DNA from: Microthrixaceae bacterium
Lineage (GTDB): Bacteria; Actinomycetota; Acidimicrobiia; Acidimicrobiales; Microtrichaceae
Direction: 5' to 3'
DNA length: 37,133 nucleotides
Assembly: GCA_019694615.1 (NCBI GenBank)
Contig: JAIBBP010000276.1
Span: 1-37,133, forward strand
Shown here in pieces: positions 17,325 to 25,970 of this stretch. The position numbers and the translations under genes were made by a program. Numbering within the stretch: position 1 is the stretch's first letter; each line of letters begins with the position of its first letter. The notes under the pieces were generated by a model. It did no database searches, was not told where the DNA came from, and worked only from the letters and a program-made list of their open reading frames with translations.

Positions 17325-19922
17325 ATGACCCCCCCAACCTCATCCCGCACCCGCTCCGTAGCGCTGCAACTCGCCGCCATCCTGCTCGCAGGCGTTCTTG
17401 TCACAGCGGCCTGCTCCACCGACGAGGGAGACGGCGACACCCCGGCCCCCACGAACCGACGGACGCCGCAAACTGCACCCGAGGCCACCGGCACGGCACA
17501 GCTCGACCTAACCGTCCGCTCAACCTCGGCGGGGGCCGAACTCGAGGTTGCCGTCACCGCTCCGACCGACGCGACCGAGATGCAGGTCGGCACCGACCCC
17601 TCGTTCACCACGACGCCCTGGGGGCCCGTCACCGACACGGCCACGCTCTCGGTCGACGGTGGCTACCAGGAGGTTTTCGCCCGGTTCCGCGACGGAGCCG
17701 ACGACGAACCGGAGGTGTTCGTCGCCGGGATCGACGTGGACCTCGCTCGCCAGGCGGCCACATCGGAAACGCCGGCGCCGACCATGATCGGCCTCTCAAC
17801 ACCGACATCGTTGGTTGTGGATGTCGAGGTCGGCCGAGTGAAGCGCGGACTCGAGACCGAAGGCGACGAACTCGTCGGAGCCGACATCTCCCCGAAGGAG
17901 TTCGACGGCACGTGGAGCCTCGCGGCAGCGTCGGGCACTGCGCCCAAGGTTTCGAAGGTGGTCCGCACCACCAAGCCGATCGACACCGCCCACGACGGGC
18001 GGGGCGAGGCCGTTGACTTCCCGGTCCGACACCGTATGACGCTGACCTTGTCCACACCGCTCTCGGTCGACACCGACTACACCCTCACGTCGCCGCTCGG
18101 TACCACGACGGAGTTCACGATCAACGATCGGTCCTCCCGTAGCCCAGCCGTCCATGCCAACCAGGTGGGCTTCCGGCCGGGTGACACATCGAAGCGAGCG
18201 TTCGTGACGGCGCCGGCAGGCAGCGACACCTTCGAAGACGTTCCGTTCGTCGTGGTCGACGCCGCCGCCCCCGGCGCGACCCAGGTGTTCGACGGAAGAG
18301 CGTCCCGCCAGACCCCCGGCTCCGAGGGCGAAGCCGGCAAGGGTGATGTCACCGGGCTCTCGGTGTGGGCGCTCGACTTCTCCGCGGTGTCCCAGCCCGG
18401 CCGGTACAAGGTGTGCGTCGACGGCATCGGATGCTCGGAGTCGTTCAGCATCGACGAGAACACCACCTGGATGCGAGCCGCCACGACCGTCGCCCGGGGG
18501 CTCTACCTGCAGCGCAGCGGTATCGCGTTCGGCGAGCCGACCACGTCCATCGACCGGCCTCGACCCGACCATCCCGACGACGGCCTCGTGGTGCACCGCA
18601 GCACCCTCACGTCGCTTGAGGCCGCTGACCTCACCGATGACAAGCTCTTTCCGAAGCTGGTGGCCGGCGCCACCGACGAGGTCGTCGACGGCGCGTGGGG
18701 TGGCCACTTCGACGCCGGCGACTGGGATCGACGCTCACAGCACCTCTGGGTGGTGCGGGAGGTCTTCGACCTCCTGCGAATCGCCCCGGACCGCTTTGCG
18801 ACGCTCGACCTGAACCTGCCGGAGTCCGGCGATGCGATTCCCGACGTCGCGGACGAGGCGCTGTGGACCCTCGATCTCTTCCGACGACTGCAAGGCCCCG
18901 ACGGGGCCGTGGGTGGAGGCGTGGAAAGCGCCCGCTTCCCCGACTACGGCACCCCATCGTGGAAGGACGACCTGGCACGATACGCCTACTCGCCCGACCC
19001 GTGGACCAGCTACATGTACGCCAGTGCAGCGGCGGATGCCTCGGTCGCGTTGCGATCGGCGGACCCCGCCCGAGCCCAGGAGTATGCCGACTCGGCGCTC
19101 GCCGCGATGGGTTGGGCGGATTCGCAGAACGGCGAGGCGAAGTGGGGCGACTGGGCCGAGAAGATCGCCGGGCAGCGCGCCGTCGCCGCAGCGTCCCTCC
19201 TGACGATGACCGGCGACGCCAGATGGAACCAGACGTTTGTCGACAACACGCCGTTCGCCGACGGCCCGACCTACATCCTCGGCTGCAACGGCAACGAGTT
19301 GTGCGACGCCGGGTGGAACTACCTGTGGGCCGATCGAGCGCTCACCGACCCGGCGATCGTCGCCAACATCGTCGAGAGCTTCCGGCAAGCCGCGACCCGT
19401 TCGGCGGACGCCTCGGACTCCACCCTGTTCAACTGGTGCATCGAGGATCCCGACGTCCCGCTCGTGTGGGGGCTCGGCACCGGCGGTACCCCACACGCGA
19501 TGACTCTGCTCCGCGGCTATCTGCTCACTGGCGAGCAGAGGTTCCTGGTCGCAGCCGAACGTTGCGCGTCTGTGAGCCTGGGGGGCAACCCGATCGACAC
19601 GTCGTTCGTAACCGGACTTGGAGCGAATCCGGCTCGCCACCCGCTGATCGTCGATGTGAACGTCGGGCACCTCCCGACATGGGCTGGAACCCCGGTGTAC
19701 GGAAACCATCCTGTTGGCGATATCTCCTGGGTCGCCGAGTACCGGTTGAAGCCCGCCGGCTTCACTGGCGACCCGTACACCACGCCGTACCTGCAATCGT
19801 GGTGGGACCTCGGTGACGTCGGACCGATGAACGAGTTCACCGTGTACCAGTCCCACGGACCGGCGATGTGGGTCTTCGGCGTGCTCGCGAGCGCCGATCG
19901 ACACGCCCCACCGCCCGCCTGA
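17325..19922 (+). CDS. Secreted lipoprotein endoglucanase-like enzyme, glycoside hydrolase family 9
   Basis: The 865-residue protein starts with a lipoprotein-type signal: a hydrophobic stretch, then LVTAAC with C30 as the likely lipidated residue. Threonine at -3 makes the lipobox slightly atypical. A low-complexity linker and an unassigned beta-rich region (about 55-265) precede a CelD-type Ig-like domain (about 270-375, SPAVHANQVGFRPGD). The (alpha/alpha)6 GH9 domain covers about 380-860. GHFDAGDWDRR supplies the aspartate pair D463/D466, and MNEFTVYQSHGP supplies the presumed catalytic acid E837. The GLGANP motif is present but the usual PHHR that follows is replaced by RHPLIVD, so substrate contacts may differ from cellulose. 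Location after the flippase suggests action on the organism's own beta-glucan-like polymer; this is inference. Confidence 0.9.
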   Translation: MTPPTSSRTRSVALQLAAILLAGVLVTAACSTDEGDGDTPAPTNRRTPQTAPEATGTAQLDLTVRSTSAGAELEVAVTAPTDATEMQVGTDPSFTTTPWGPVTDTATLSVDGGYQEVFARFRDGADDEPEVFVAGIDVDLARQAATSETPAPTMIGLSTPTSLVVDVEVGRVKRGLETEGDELVGADISPKEFDGTWSLAAASGTAPKVSKVVRTTKPIDTAHDGRGEAVDFPVRHRMTLTLSTPLSVDTDYTLTSPLGTTTEFTINDRSSRSPAVHANQVGFRPGDTSKRAFVTAPAGSDTFEDVPFVVVDAAAPGATQVFDGRASRQTPGSEGEAGKGDVTGLSVWALDFSAVSQPGRYKVCVDGIGCSESFSIDENTTWMRAATTVARGLYLQRSGIAFGEPTTSIDRPRPDHPDDGLVVHRSTLTSLEAADLTDDKLFPKLVAGATDEVVDGAWGGHFDAGDWDRRSQHLWVVREVFDLLRIAPDRFATLDLNLPESGDAIPDVADEALWTLDLFRRLQGPDGAVGGGVESARFPDYGTPSWKDDLARYAYSPDPWTSYMYASAAADASVALRSADPARAQEYADSALAAMGWADSQNGEAKWGDWAEKIAGQRAVAAASLLTMTGDARWNQTFVDNTPFADGPTYILGCNGNELCDAGWNYLWADRALTDPAIVANIVESFRQAATRSADASDSTLFNWCIEDPDVPLVWGLGTGGTPHAMTLLRGYLLTGEQRFLVAAERCASVSLGGNPIDTSFVTGLGANPARHPLIVDVNVGHLPTWAGTPVYGNHPVGDISWVAEYRLKPAGFTGDPYTTPYLQSWWDLGDVGPMNEFTVYQSHGPAMWVFGVLASADRHAPPPA

Positions 19923-19926
19923 CACC

Positions 19927-19994
19927 CCCGTAACCGTTCTGTTGTACAAAGCGCGCGGCTGGCCGCGCGCTTTGTACAACAGAACGGTTACGGG
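19927..19994. terminator. Bidirectional hairpin terminator with 33-bp perfect arms
   Basis: The arms at 19927-19959 and 19962-19994 are perfect complements around a two-base centre. The hairpin fills the gap between the convergent GH9 gene and the double hydrolase gene. It is much longer than an ordinary intrinsic terminator and lacks a separate T-tract. The motif AACCGTTCTGTTGT at 19932-19945 recurs with two changes in the hairpin at 23087-23140. Confidence 0.85.
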
Positions 19995-21674
19995 CTAGGC
20001 GGGTCGCGCCGTGAGCTCGTGCAGGTCGGCGAGCATCCGATCACGAGCCCTGCCCGCCGGCAGGTGGCCGAGATCGGCATAGGCACGGACGTCGGGACGA
20101 CGGGACCGTCGTCGAACGCCGAACGGACGCCGTTCACGCGCCCTGTAGTAGTCGAGACCCAGATCGGCATCGTCGTAGACCAGGGTGACCGGTGTACCCG
20201 ATGACTGGTGACGGCCGATCCATCGCATCGGTGCGCTCGGAAGCGGGAACACGTGCTCGAGTTTCTCGATCACACGAACAACCTGGTGCTCCCGAGCGAC
20301 CCGGGCCTGAACCTGTTGGCTCGCGCGCATGTCAGGCCACGACCGCCGGTGGGGGAGGCGGCTCCGGATCATGAGCTGGATGTTGATTGCGACGATTCCG
20401 GCGACCTCGGGGCGCGGCGCCATCCGGAGGGCGGCCCACGCCCCCGCACAGAATCCGGTCACGACCACACGCTCGTGACCCACCGAGCGGAGGAAGTCGA
20501 CCGCCGCTCCGACCTCGGCTGGCGCGGACGGATGGTAGAAGTCGGCCCACGATTCACGGGGCCGACGCGAGCTCGATCCAAAGCCGGAGAAGTTAAAGCG
20601 AAGCGACGCCCGCCCCGCAGCGGCCTCGCGACGACCGAGATCAACCATGATTCGGCCGGGCCCAACCGTGGTCACACACAACATCGCCGGACCGCTCACC
20701 ACGCCGCCCTCCGGCTCGGCCAGGATGCCACTGAGGGAACCACCGCCGGGAAAGGTCTCGGCACCGAACCGAACGAATGTCTCGCGAATGCGCGCCCCGT
20801 CGTGGGTGACGACCTGAGTTCGGAACGAGTCCACCTCGGGTCGCGACACCAGCCCATCGTCAACCGTTGAAAGCCCCCTATGCGAGTTCGCGTCGGCAAC
20901 GATCGCGTCGACCACCCGGGGCGTGTCGCCGAACGGCGCCGGACACACATCGGCAGCCGTGTAGAGCCAGTCCTCGGTCTCAGGCGCCATCATGCGGGTC
21001 GTCGGGACGGCGGCGACGAGCGGATGATCAGCGGGAACTGCGGCAAGGCGGTCGTCGGTATCAACGAGGATCAGTCGGCTCGCCGGCTTTCCGTCGAGCT
21101 TCCCGGCGTCCATACCCTTCAGGTGTTCTAGAAGGTGGGGTGCCAGGTTGAAGCCGGCAACGGTCAGCCCGGGGTGCAACGCGGACACCGCGTCGGATGC
21201 GGCTCCCTGCATCACCTGCAGCTCCCGCACGTAACGGCGACCGGACAACACCGGCGACCACATCACCATCAGGTCCACAGGGTCATCGACCAGCGCCCGT
21301 GCTGCCAGCAATGCACCCAGCCGCACCCCGACCACGGCGACGTGGCGAAGACCCGCATCGCGAACGTGGTGGACCGCGGTACGAACGTCATCGTCCCACC
21401 GAAGCGCAATGTCATCCGCGTCGAGATGTCCGGCCCCCTGGGCTGTCCCGGCGAGGTCTATGAGCAGCGTCGGAAGCCCGGCGCTTGCCAGCTGGCGGGC
21501 CAGGTCGACGAGGCCTACCGCCATGGTCTGCTCCTCGTGCGTGAGACCCGGAACGAGCACCACACCGCACGTCGAGGGATCAACTGGCGCGGTCGGCCAG
21601 TACCAGGATGCGCCGACACTTCCACGGGTTGTCGACAGCCAGAAGTCGTCGACATCAAACTTCCGATTCGTCAT
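19995..21674 (-). CDS. Tandem alpha/beta-hydrolase-fold protein with altered nucleophile elbows
   Basis: The 559-residue protein appears to hold two alpha/beta-hydrolase halves, at about 1-270 and 290-559. The first has an oxyanion-type GLTHEEQT segment and an elbow VVGVRLGALL, where the nucleophile position of GxSxG is arginine. The second has VTGFCAGAWAAL, with cysteine at that position. RFNFSGFGSSS precedes the second elbow, as in exopolysaccharide-linked hydrolases. The first half is therefore probably not a serine hydrolase; the second could use cysteine. The architecture recalls the paired hydrolases of exosortase/EPS clusters, fused here in one chain. The ATG at 21674 follows GGGGAG by about nine bases. 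The gene diverges from the ATP-grasp gene. Its substrate is unknown. Confidence 0.7.
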   Translation of the reverse strand: MTNRKFDVDDFWLSTTRGSVGASWYWPTAPVDPSTCGVVLVPGLTHEEQTMAVGLVDLARQLASAGLPTLLIDLAGTAQGAGHLDADDIALRWDDDVRTAVHHVRDAGLRHVAVVGVRLGALLAARALVDDPVDLMVMWSPVLSGRRYVRELQVMQGAASDAVSALHPGLTVAGFNLAPHLLEHLKGMDAGKLDGKPASRLILVDTDDRLAAVPADHPLVAAVPTTRMMAPETEDWLYTAADVCPAPFGDTPRVVDAIVADANSHRGLSTVDDGLVSRPEVDSFRTQVVTHDGARIRETFVRFGAETFPGGGSLSGILAEPEGGVVSGPAMLCVTTVGPGRIMVDLGRREAAAGRASLRFNFSGFGSSSRRPRESWADFYHPSAPAEVGAAVDFLRSVGHERVVVTGFCAGAWAALRMAPRPEVAGIVAINIQLMIRSRLPHRRSWPDMRASQQVQARVAREHQVVRVIEKLEHVFPLPSAPMRWIGRHQSSGTPVTLVYDDADLGLDYYRARERRPFGVRRRSRRPDVRAYADLGHLPAGRARDRMLADLHELTARPA

Positions 21675-21809
21675 CTCGATCGGCTCCCCAGCCGTGCTCC
21701 GACGTCACCGCCGACATCGGAACTCGGCCATTGAACCAGGAAACCGTCGTCCTGACTACCAAAATCCGTCGCGACGATCAGGTCTGCTTCGCTCGTAGCG
21801 TGGAGCATC

Positions 21810-23072
21810 GTGAACGACAACGAGCCTCAACCCGAACGCCCGAAGCTCGCGGTGGCGTACGACATCACGGCAACCGCACCAATGGATCTCGCTGCACGGC
21901 TGGCAGCACGCTGCGAGATCGTGTGGGTCACCGACCTCTCCGACGAAGCGCTGGGTCCCATGCGCCGCCTGCTGCCACGGCTCGGAGCGGTGGTCGACAC
22001 CGCCGAGCGCTCCATCGCCGACGTCGCCGACGACGTCTCCAGATGTGCCGTCCAGGGAGTCGCGGCGTTCTGTGATCCCCAACTGCGGGTCGCTGCACGA
22101 CTCGCGGCAGAGCTCGGCCTCCCGGGCAACTCCGTCGATGTGGTTCGGCATCTCGACGACAAGTTCGCCCAACGCCAACGCCTCGCAGCGGGGGGTGTGG
22201 CCGGCCCGCGATTCGCGGTGGTCCCACCAGGCGACAGCGCGGCCGTCGACGCTGCCATCGCTGCCGTTCCGACTCCGGCCGTCATCAAGCCGGTGCGAGG
22301 TGACAGCAGCCGCGACGTAGTCGCCGTCGCCGATGCTGATGCAGCGAGACAGGTCTTGTCCGGCGCTGATGGCGACATGATCATCGAGGAGTACCTGCGA
22401 GACGGCGTCGACGTCGTTGCGACCGGCATGGGTTCATACGTGTCTGTCGAGGCTGTGGTGCAGTTCGGCGAGCCGATCCCCTTGGCGGTCACCGGCAAGT
22501 TCCCCCTCGCCGAACCGTTCCGCGAGTCGGGCAACTTCATGCCCCACCCCCTGGATGCGGACCTCGCGGCTGAAGTGCTGGAACTCGGCTCGGCCGCCGC
22601 TCGGGCACTGGGTGTCGAGAACGGCGCGCTGCACGTCGAGGTGAAACTCACACCGGACGGCCCTCGGGTGATCGAGGTCAACGGCCGAGTCGGCGGCGGA
22701 GCGATAGACGCGCTCTTTGCGCGTCGTCATGGCGTGTCGCTCACCGAGCTCGCCGTCGACGTGGCGCTGGGTCGCCCGCTCGACGTCTCCGCGGAAGTTC
22801 CCGTCACCTCCGCTGGTCCGTTCGACTACGAGTTCTTCGCCCAACCCCCGTTGTCGGCCCGTGCACTCCGATCGATTGCGGGCAGCGACCGGATCGTGGG
22901 CGTCGCCGGCGCCGTCGAGGCTGCGGCGAACCGGGCTCCCGGAGACACGCTCGACTGGCGGAACGGCAGTCAGGGATACGTGCTGCGGGTGAGCGGACGA
23001 GCCGATGACTTGGCCGGGGTGCTCGCCGCCCCCGCTGCGATCCTGGCCGCGGCGAACATCCAGTACGACTGA
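21810..23072 (+). CDS. ATP-grasp carboxylate-amine ligase-like protein
   Basis: The 420-residue protein has the ATP-grasp layout: an N-terminal Rossmann-like subdomain (about 10-110), a lid with AVIKPVRGDSSRDV at about 150-165 and DMIIEEYLRDGVDV at about 190-203, and a catalytic end GALHVEVKLTPDGPRVIEVNGRVGG, cut here in two as GALHVEVKL and RVIEVNGRVGG (about 270-295). The E and N of IEVNGR are the usual magnesium ligands. Such enzymes join a carboxylate to an amine or thiol through an acyl-phosphate. The substrate cannot be read from the sequence. The GTG start follows GGAG closely. It sits in the glycan locus and might add an amino-acid-like decoration, which is speculative. Confidence 0.8.
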   Translation: MNDNEPQPERPKLAVAYDITATAPMDLAARLAARCEIVWVTDLSDEALGPMRRLLPRLGAVVDTAERSIADVADDVSRCAVQGVAAFCDPQLRVAARLAAELGLPGNSVDVVRHLDDKFAQRQRLAAGGVAGPRFAVVPPGDSAAVDAAIAAVPTPAVIKPVRGDSSRDVVAVADADAARQVLSGADGDMIIEEYLRDGVDVVATGMGSYVSVEAVVQFGEPIPLAVTGKFPLAEPFRESGNFMPHPLDADLAAEVLELGSAAARALGVENGALHVEVKLTPDGPRVIEVNGRVGGGAIDALFARRHGVSLTELAVDVALGRPLDVSAEVPVTSAGPFDYEFFAQPPLSARALRSIAGSDRIVGVAGAVEAAANRAPGDTLDWRNGSQGYVLRVSGRADDLAGVLAAPAAILAAANIQYD

Positions 23073-23090
23073 CACCTGTCCCCCGAAACG

Positions 23091-23140
23091 GTTCTGTGGT
23101 GCGAGGCCGCCCCTCCAGGGGCGGCCTCGCATCACAGAAC
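23091..23140. terminator. Bidirectional hairpin terminator with 24-base arms
   Basis: The arms at 23091-23114 and 23117-23140 pair throughout, with one G-T position (23099/23132) and a two-base loop. The hairpin lies between the convergent ATP-grasp and acyl-CoA-dehydrogenase-like genes. Its flank and outer arm carry AACGGTTCTGTGGT (23087-23100), which matches 12 of 14 bases of the motif in the 19927 hairpin. Confidence 0.82.
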
Positions 23141-23151
23141 AGGTCGGTAGG

Positions 23152-24330
23152 TCAAATGGCTTTCATGGCGAGGAGCAACTGCGCGTTCTCGCCGGCCGCG
23201 CGGCTGTTGTTGGCCATGAGCGGACCACCGAGCACGTCGCGAAGATTGCGGTCCATCGAGTACGGCGAATCGCGCTTGTAGCCGGCGAGGCCGCAGATCA
23301 GCGACGCCTTCGACACGATCTCGATGGCGAGCGTCGTCACCGACAGTTTGAGATTGCGAACAGCAAGAAGCAACGACGCCGACTCGAGGTCTTCGGTTCC
23401 GACGGCCGCCTCGTAGGCGGCAATGGTCGACGCCATGATCGCCCTTGCCTCGCCCAGCGTCACCGAAACCTCCGCCAGCAACGGAGCCGACGCCGGGGTG
23501 GTGCCGATCTTGCGACGGGCGTCGGCACGAACGTACGCGTGGGCGCGAGTAGCAGCGGCTTCGGCGATGCCGAGCCACACCGAGTTCAGAAGGATGGTCG
23601 TGGCGCCGATGCACTGCGCGCCGATCGTGCCCCACGGGGTCGGAAAGATCATCTCCTCGTCCTCATCGACCGTCGCCTTGAAGCTCGCTGAGCACGTACC
23701 GCGCAATCCAGTCGTGTTCCAGTCAGTCGTCTGGTCGAGGCGGAACGTACCTGGACGGCACCCCACCATGACCTGTTCACCTTCCGCTGCTTCGGGGTCG
23801 CGCCGAGCCGTGAGAAGCAGCGCGTCCGCGTTCGCCCCGTACGAAACGGCCAGCACGTCCTTCTCGAGGTGGAATCGGCCGTCGCCGGTGCGTTCCACGG
23901 CGCAGAAGCTGCGGCCGACCTCTCCACCGAGGCCAACCTCACTGTTGGCGTTGGCGATGAGGACGCCGTCGGTGGCAACCGACCTGAGCAGACCCTGCAG
24001 GCCCGGGGTGTGCCCGTGGAGGATCAGGTACCAGATCTCGATCTGGTGCATCGCCATCACGAGGGCTGTCGCCGAGCAGTGTGCCGCCAGCGCCCGCGTC
24101 GCCCCAGCGATCGACGCCAGCGATGCACCTTCACCTCCGAGCTCTGTCGGCACCATCGCAGCGAGCAAGCCGGCGGAACGCAACGCGTCGACACCCTCGA
24201 CAGGAAAGCGAGCGTCACGGTCAACCTCATCAGCGAAGACGGCTGCGACCTCCGCCCCAACGGCCCAGGCTCGCCGCTCGACATCGCCGGTACACCAGGT
24301 CGGCGCGTTTGCCACAGTCATCGATCCCAT
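23152..24330 (-). CDS. Acyl-CoA-dehydrogenase-fold flavoprotein lacking the usual catalytic glutamate
   Basis: About 393 residues with the three-part acyl-CoA dehydrogenase fold: an alpha-helical N-terminus with PTELGGEGASLASI, a central beta domain (TTDWNTTGLRGTCSASF, the FAD/substrate section) and a C-terminal helical bundle. Classical enzymes have a glutamate after GY in the C-terminal motif; here the segment reads GLAGYKRDSPYSMDRNLRD, with no glutamate at that place. LRDVLGGPLMANN ends the core. It may be a dehydrogenase with a displaced base, or a flavin monooxygenase of the same fold, as in nitrososynthases acting on nucleotide amino-sugars. The ATG at 24330 follows GGAGG closely; ATG 24321 is an alternative. 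The frame extends further upstream without support. Confidence 0.82.
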   Translation of the reverse strand: MGSMTVANAPTWCTGDVERRAWAVGAEVAAVFADEVDRDARFPVEGVDALRSAGLLAAMVPTELGGEGASLASIAGATRALAAHCSATALVMAMHQIEIWYLILHGHTPGLQGLLRSVATDGVLIANANSEVGLGGEVGRSFCAVERTGDGRFHLEKDVLAVSYGANADALLLTARRDPEAAEGEQVMVGCRPGTFRLDQTTDWNTTGLRGTCSASFKATVDEDEEMIFPTPWGTIGAQCIGATTILLNSVWLGIAEAAATRAHAYVRADARRKIGTTPASAPLLAEVSVTLGEARAIMASTIAAYEAAVGTEDLESASLLLAVRNLKLSVTTLAIEIVSKASLICGLAGYKRDSPYSMDRNLRDVLGGPLMANNSRAAGENAQLLLAMKAI

Positions 24331-24463
24331 CGTCCTCCATCCGGTTGATGCCGCCGCATTCCGGGCAGCGCCTACGTCGCACCCGATTCGGGGCACCGAG
24401 TCAGGGTATCGACGCGGGTCGCCAGATCCTCCTGACAGGAGGTCCAACTGGCCGGCGACAACG

Positions 24464-25777
24464 TCAGCTACGGCGACGACGAATCGACGCGGACTCGATT
24501 CCCTGTGGGGTCGCGCGCTCCTCGCGGAGTTGCAGCGTCCGCATCACAATGATCACGGCGATCGACGACCCCAGGAACACGGACTCCCCGACTGACATCA
24601 CCACGAGCGCTGCCATCAGACACATCGCCCAAGCAGCCATCTGCGGCGAGCGACGCTGCAGTCGTAACGACGACCGGAACACGGCGGTGATAACGAGGGT
24701 CACCACCACGAGTCCGACGATGCCGAGCTGGACCAGCACGTCGAGCACACCGTTGTGGGGGTGCCCCGCCACGAACCCGATGTCGCGGAGCACTTGGGAC
24801 GTCTGGACTGTGTTCGGGACGCTGAAGAGGCCGTTGATTCCGTGGCCGACAAGCGGATGGTCGAGGATCGCCCGCCAGGTCGCCGACCAGATCTTGGTGC
24901 GGCCCGTAAAGGTCAGGTCCTTTCCGGCGGCGTCGGCGATCGCGGACAGTGACAACCCGATAGCGAGGCCGATCACCGCGACGAGGGCCGCCGTCGACGC
25001 CGCGAGCGCTGCCGAGCTGCGCCGGTTGAGGCGCCGGTTGGTGATGAACCAGAGCTGCACCGCGACGAGCACAACCGCAGCCATCCGCCCCGTCGTCGAG
25101 TCCGAGACGGCGAAGAGGAACACGATTGCCGACAACGACATCCACCGGGTCCACCGATGGTGATCGAACTCGATGACCACCGCGAGGGCGAGCACCAGGA
25201 ACGTCGCGAGGATGTTCTTGTGGACGAACCATCCATGCCAACCCTTGAGGTCCGGGGAGGCACCGAGAGGATCGATGTGAATGCGCGCGGTGGAATCGAC
25301 GGCAACGGCGACCAGCGTCACGACCAGCACCAGATGGACGAAGGCTTTCAACACCTTGATGGTCTCGTCGGTCGGGAGGACGAGCACCAGCGCGGTGATC
25401 CCCACCGTGACCATCGCGCTCGAACGGGCCCACAGCACCGTCGCCGCCTCGTCCGCCGACCACAACACCGAGAGCAGGCCCAGACCTAGAATCGAGACAG
25501 CCCCGACGGGCACGATGACCGACTGCGACCGCGGCAGGATCAGCGACAGCCCGATGCAAGCCAACCCGACGAGCAGGGGAACAGTGTTCGGGACATCCAC
25601 CTTGTAGGCGATCGCGGCACTGTTCAACACCAGCGCGAACAGGAGGAGGCACCATGCGATCGGCCGCAGTAGCGGGTCCCAGGACCCCTGTCTCGGCCGA
25701 TCGAGCGCGACGGGGCGGGTCACCGGACGCGAGGCCGGGCGGGTCGGTGGTGTGGTGAGCGAAGTCACCGGACCCAT
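24464..25777 (-). CDS. Wzy/WaaL-like O-antigen polymerase or ligase
   Basis: About 438 residues with roughly 10-12 hydrophobic helices, beginning near residue 40 (IAWCLLLFALVLNSAAIAY). GWFVHKNILATFLVLAL precedes a central helix, GRTKIWSATWRAILDHPLVGHG marks the long extracytoplasmic loop, and HPHNGVLDVLVQLGIVGL carries the conserved H-x-G motif of the O-antigen ligase domain. Such proteins polymerise flipped repeat units or attach glycan to lipid or protein. The open frame reaches 26191, but that part lies opposite the divergent glycosyltransferase gene and looks non-coding. ATG 25777 starts a plausible N-terminus, though its Shine-Dalgarno is weak. It ends 133 bases from the flavoprotein gene on the same strand. 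Confidence 0.85.
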   Translation of the reverse strand: MGPVTSLTTPPTRPASRPVTRPVALDRPRQGSWDPLLRPIAWCLLLFALVLNSAAIAYKVDVPNTVPLLVGLACIGLSLILPRSQSVIVPVGAVSILGLGLLSVLWSADEAATVLWARSSAMVTVGITALVLVLPTDETIKVLKAFVHLVLVVTLVAVAVDSTARIHIDPLGASPDLKGWHGWFVHKNILATFLVLALAVVIEFDHHRWTRWMSLSAIVFLFAVSDSTTGRMAAVVLVAVQLWFITNRRLNRRSSAALAASTAALVAVIGLAIGLSLSAIADAAGKDLTFTGRTKIWSATWRAILDHPLVGHGINGLFSVPNTVQTSQVLRDIGFVAGHPHNGVLDVLVQLGIVGLVVVTLVITAVFRSSLRLQRRSPQMAAWAMCLMAALVVMSVGESVFLGSSIAVIIVMRTLQLREERATPQGIESASIRRRRS

Positions 25778-25880
25778 CGTACCGACGGGCCGCTCTGGGA
25801 CAAGAGCCAGCGCAGACAGTCTGCGACGAGCGTTCGACCGGCTAGCTTTGCCGGTCCCCTCTTCAAAGGTGGCGCCGATT

Positions 25881-25897
25881 GCGAAAGTGTGTTTCGC
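25881..25897. promoter_or_regulatory. Small inverted repeat in the divergent Wzy-like/glycosyltransferase promoter region
   Basis: GCGAAA-GTGTG-TTTCGC has six-base perfect arms around five bases in the 193-base gap between divergent genes. It could be an operator or a leader hairpin. No other support is visible. Confidence 0.25.
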
Positions 25898-25970
25898 TAC
25901 ATTTCGATGCCTTTGAACCGGACGGCCGGATCGAAGAACCAGCACATCCCTCTGCCGGCAGGACCCCCCA

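Noticed and set aside
15734..17644. 636-codon minus-strand open frame
   Set aside because: It is antisense to the flippase gene and has no recognisable domain; the plus frame has clear membrane helices.
18735..19979. 414-codon minus-strand open frame
   Set aside because: It is antisense to the GH9 catalytic domain and starts inside the terminator hairpin region.
21767..21776. CGTCGCGACG palindrome in the hydrolase/ATP-grasp divergent gap
   Set aside because: A 10-base GC palindrome is likely by chance in this GC-rich sequence and has no second copy nearby.
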